A stretch of 15,762 nucleotides of DNA from JAAEUB01 sp964550345 (GTDB lineage Bacteria > Pseudomonadota > Alphaproteobacteria > Rhodobacterales > Rhodobacteraceae), in the NCBI GenBank assembly GCA_964550345.1, contig CAZJYZ010000063.1:1-15762 (forward strand), given 5' to 3'. Below are positions 14,748-15,762 of the stretch, piece by piece. The stretch's first letter is position 1. Every line of letters starts with the position of its first letter. Made by a program: the position numbers and the translations under genes. Below the pieces are notes generated by a model. It was given only the letters and a program-made list of their open reading frames with translations, had not been told where the DNA came from and made no database searches.

Positions 14748-15455
14748 GTGGATCGGTATGAGACACTCGTTTTTCAGTATCTGAAATCACTTGATATTGG
14801 TAAAGTTGTCTTTGAACCAGATGGTCCATACACTTTCCCTGACTTTTCGGTTGGTGGAAACATAGCGGTCGAGGCAACGCGATTAGTCAAGCACCTAGAA
14901 GATTGTGGCGATACACTTGAAACTATCTATCCGGGAATGCACGCTTCGTTGCGGAATGCAATTGAAAGCGTGGCTCAAGACCAGTTTTCGGTAAGCCGGT
15001 ACGTTAGTCTAAACATCTCTTTGCCGATTGACAGGATTTCGGCGTCGCGTGCGTTGAAGCGGTTCCTAATAAAAATCGCTGAGTATCCCCTCCATGAGTG
15101 CGATTACATTGAAGTGTTTGAAGGTTTGCGAGCGCGTGTTAATTTAGCTGGCAGAAAACAAGGCACTCCCTTTTCACTAGGTATCGTGAACAGCCCACAG
15201 TTTTCTGGATGGGTTGCCTCAGAAATCTTGGACCAGTGTGTCCAAGCAATCCACAAAAAAGAGCTCCGGCTTTTCGGTAGAGACAGGGACTACAAAGAGT
15301 TTTGGCTAGCGGTGGGTAGTCATCTAACAATTGGATTAAACGACTACACTTTTGCGACGGTTGAAAAAGATTTGAAAGTGGAAACAGGGTTTCGGAAACT
15401 ACTGTTGATAGACGGCACGAATCCCGCGATCTCACGTATGCTTTCCTTAAACTAA
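14748..15455 (+). CDS. Hypothetical protein with PD-(D/E)XK-like N-terminus, probably acquired
   Basis: I do not recognise a named family. The product has 235 residues with no signal peptide or membrane segment. Its N-terminus reads like a restriction-endonuclease-like fold: helix ETLVFQYLKSL, strand VVFEPDG, then PDFSVGGNIAVEATRL, with P31-D32 and E42-A-T44. The catalytic lysine expected in (D/E)xK is replaced (VEAT, with R45 next), so activity is uncertain. A Trp-containing strand (YKEFWLAVGSHLTIGL, about 182-197) lies near the C-terminus. G+C is visibly lower than in all neighbours (by eye mid-forties against about sixty percent), and TTA, CTA and ATA codons are frequent, which suggests transfer. 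The start is GTG at 14748, the first start after an in-frame TAA; AGGAG abuts it, so the ribosome site is poor. It may be read through from rpoD. It may be an orphan defence or nuclease-related gene, or a decayed remnant. Confidence 0.8.
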   Translation: MDRYETLVFQYLKSLDIGKVVFEPDGPYTFPDFSVGGNIAVEATRLVKHLEDCGDTLETIYPGMHASLRNAIESVAQDQFSVSRYVSLNISLPIDRISASRALKRFLIKIAEYPLHECDYIEVFEGLRARVNLAGRKQGTPFSLGIVNSPQFSGWVASEILDQCVQAIHKKELRLFGRDRDYKEFWLAVGSHLTIGLNDYTFATVEKDLKVETGFRKLLLIDGTNPAISRMLSLN

Positions 15456-15460
15456 TCCGA

Positions 15461-15513
15461 CGGCAAAAGCCGGGCAGCGCCCGACCCTCCCCACGGGAGG
15501 GCGCTTTACGCCC
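15461..15513. repeat. Block of overlapping hairpins (REP-like or terminator)
   Basis: Four inverted repeats touch or overlap: CGGC-AAAA-GCCG (15461-15472), CGGGC-AGC-GCCCG (15471-15483), CCCTCCC-CAC-GGGAGGG (15485-15501) and GGGCG-CTTTA-CGCCC (15499-15513). The third is the strongest. Several are mutually exclusive, as in REP-type intergenic repeats. The block returns to the high G+C of the host right after the AT-richer gene. It may be the original downstream flank of rpoD, a dispersed repeat, or a terminator (only a short TTTA follows the main stem). Copy number elsewhere is unknown. Confidence 0.5.
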
Positions 15514-15554
15514 ACCCAGGGTCTTGTGCCACCCTAATTAATTGACCGACACGA

Positions 15555-15584
15555 AAAACGCCCACCTGAGCCGGTGGACGTTTT
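15555..15584. terminator. Bidirectional intrinsic terminator
   Basis: AAAACGCCCACC (15555-15566) and GGTGGACGTTTT (15573-15584) form a 12-bp stem with one mismatch and a 6-base loop (TGAGCC). The stem ends in a T-run on the plus strand and, because of the A-run, also on the minus strand. It lies between the convergent hypothetical gene and the outer-membrane protein gene and can end transcription of both. It begins 21 bp beyond the stop of the minus-strand gene. Confidence 0.7.
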
Positions 15585-15604
15585 GGTCTTGTTACATCAA
15601 GGGC

Positions 15605-15762
15605 TTAATTGTGCCAGCTTACGCCGAACAGGAAAGTTGTCGCGTCCGCATCCAACCCTGAAAGACCCATGAAGTCACTATAGCGGGTGTGACGCACACG
15701 AGCATCCAGCAGTATGTTGTCGGTTGCCCGGTAGGCTACACCGCCGGTAATAGCAAAGCCGT
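15605..15762 (-). CDS. Outer-membrane beta-barrel protein, C-terminal fragment
   Basis: The frame is open from the right edge to TAA at 15607-15605, giving about 51 residues of the C-terminus; the start lies outside the window. The sequence GFAITGGVAYRATDNILLDA ... RVRHTRYSDF ... TTFLFGVSWHN alternates hydrophobic and polar residues, as in the last strands of outer-membrane beta-barrels of the OmpA/OmpW/opacity type: a strand, a short turn (ATDN), a paired strand, an extracellular loop (MGLSGLDADA) and a closing strand. The terminal residue is Asn instead of the usual aromatic, with Trp-His just before it. The exact family cannot be told from this fragment. A terminator lies just past its stop. 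Confidence 0.72.
   Translation of the reverse strand, partial: GFAITGGVAYRATDNILLDARVRHTRYSDFMGLSGLDADATTFLFGVSWHN

Noticed and set aside
1..15762. CRISPR arrays, tRNA/rRNA genes, transposases, integrases
   Set aside because: I saw no regularly spaced repeats, no tRNA-like or rRNA sequence and no mobile-element protein on reading the window.

Overview
The window reads as chromosome of a high-GC alphaproteobacterium, most likely Rhodobacteraceae (Roseobacter group). This is inferred from the protein sequences, the hom-glpX-recJ and dnaG-rpoD neighbourhoods, a primary sigma factor rich in acidic inserts, and use of GTG/TTG starts. Taxonomy comes from pattern recognition only; no search was run.

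Layout. (1) Bases 1-3896, minus strand: hom (homoserine dehydrogenase), glpX (class II fructose-1,6-bisphosphatase) and recJ (5'-3' ssDNA exonuclease, cut by the left edge) form a compact cluster; recJ starts inside the glpX stop codon. Upstream of hom lies a 10-bp direct repeat with a 22-bp period, next to a possible promoter. (2) Bases 3990-4310, minus: a small predicted lipoprotein. (3) Bases 4398-10586, plus: a TetR-family regulator with a palindromic operator candidate at its own start, followed by heterotetrameric sarcosine oxidase, soxB-[small secreted protein]-soxD-soxA-soxG. From soxB onward the genes overlap or lie within about 15 bp of each other. The four Sox subunits demethylate sarcosine to glycine, passing the methyl carbon to tetrahydrofolate. 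The unusual element is a gene for a predicted exported six-cysteine protein between soxB and soxD. No folate one-carbon gene follows soxG. (4) Bases 10638-14734, plus: dnaG (primase) and rpoD (sigma-70), the macromolecular-synthesis pair. The 140 bp between them hold five GANTC sites within 73 bp, three of them inside copies of one heptamer. (5) Bases 14748-15455, plus: an AT-richer gene of unknown function only 13 bp after rpoD, with a PD-(D/E)XK-nuclease-like N-terminus. It looks recently acquired. (6) Bases 15456-15762: a block of overlapping hairpins, a two-way terminator, and the C-terminus of an outer-membrane beta-barrel protein on the minus strand.

The window is mostly conserved housekeeping and C1/methylamine catabolism. 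I do not see a clear new multi-gene system. The best candidates for something undescribed are the secreted protein inside the sox operon, the foreign gene behind rpoD, and the GANTC cluster in the rpoD leader.
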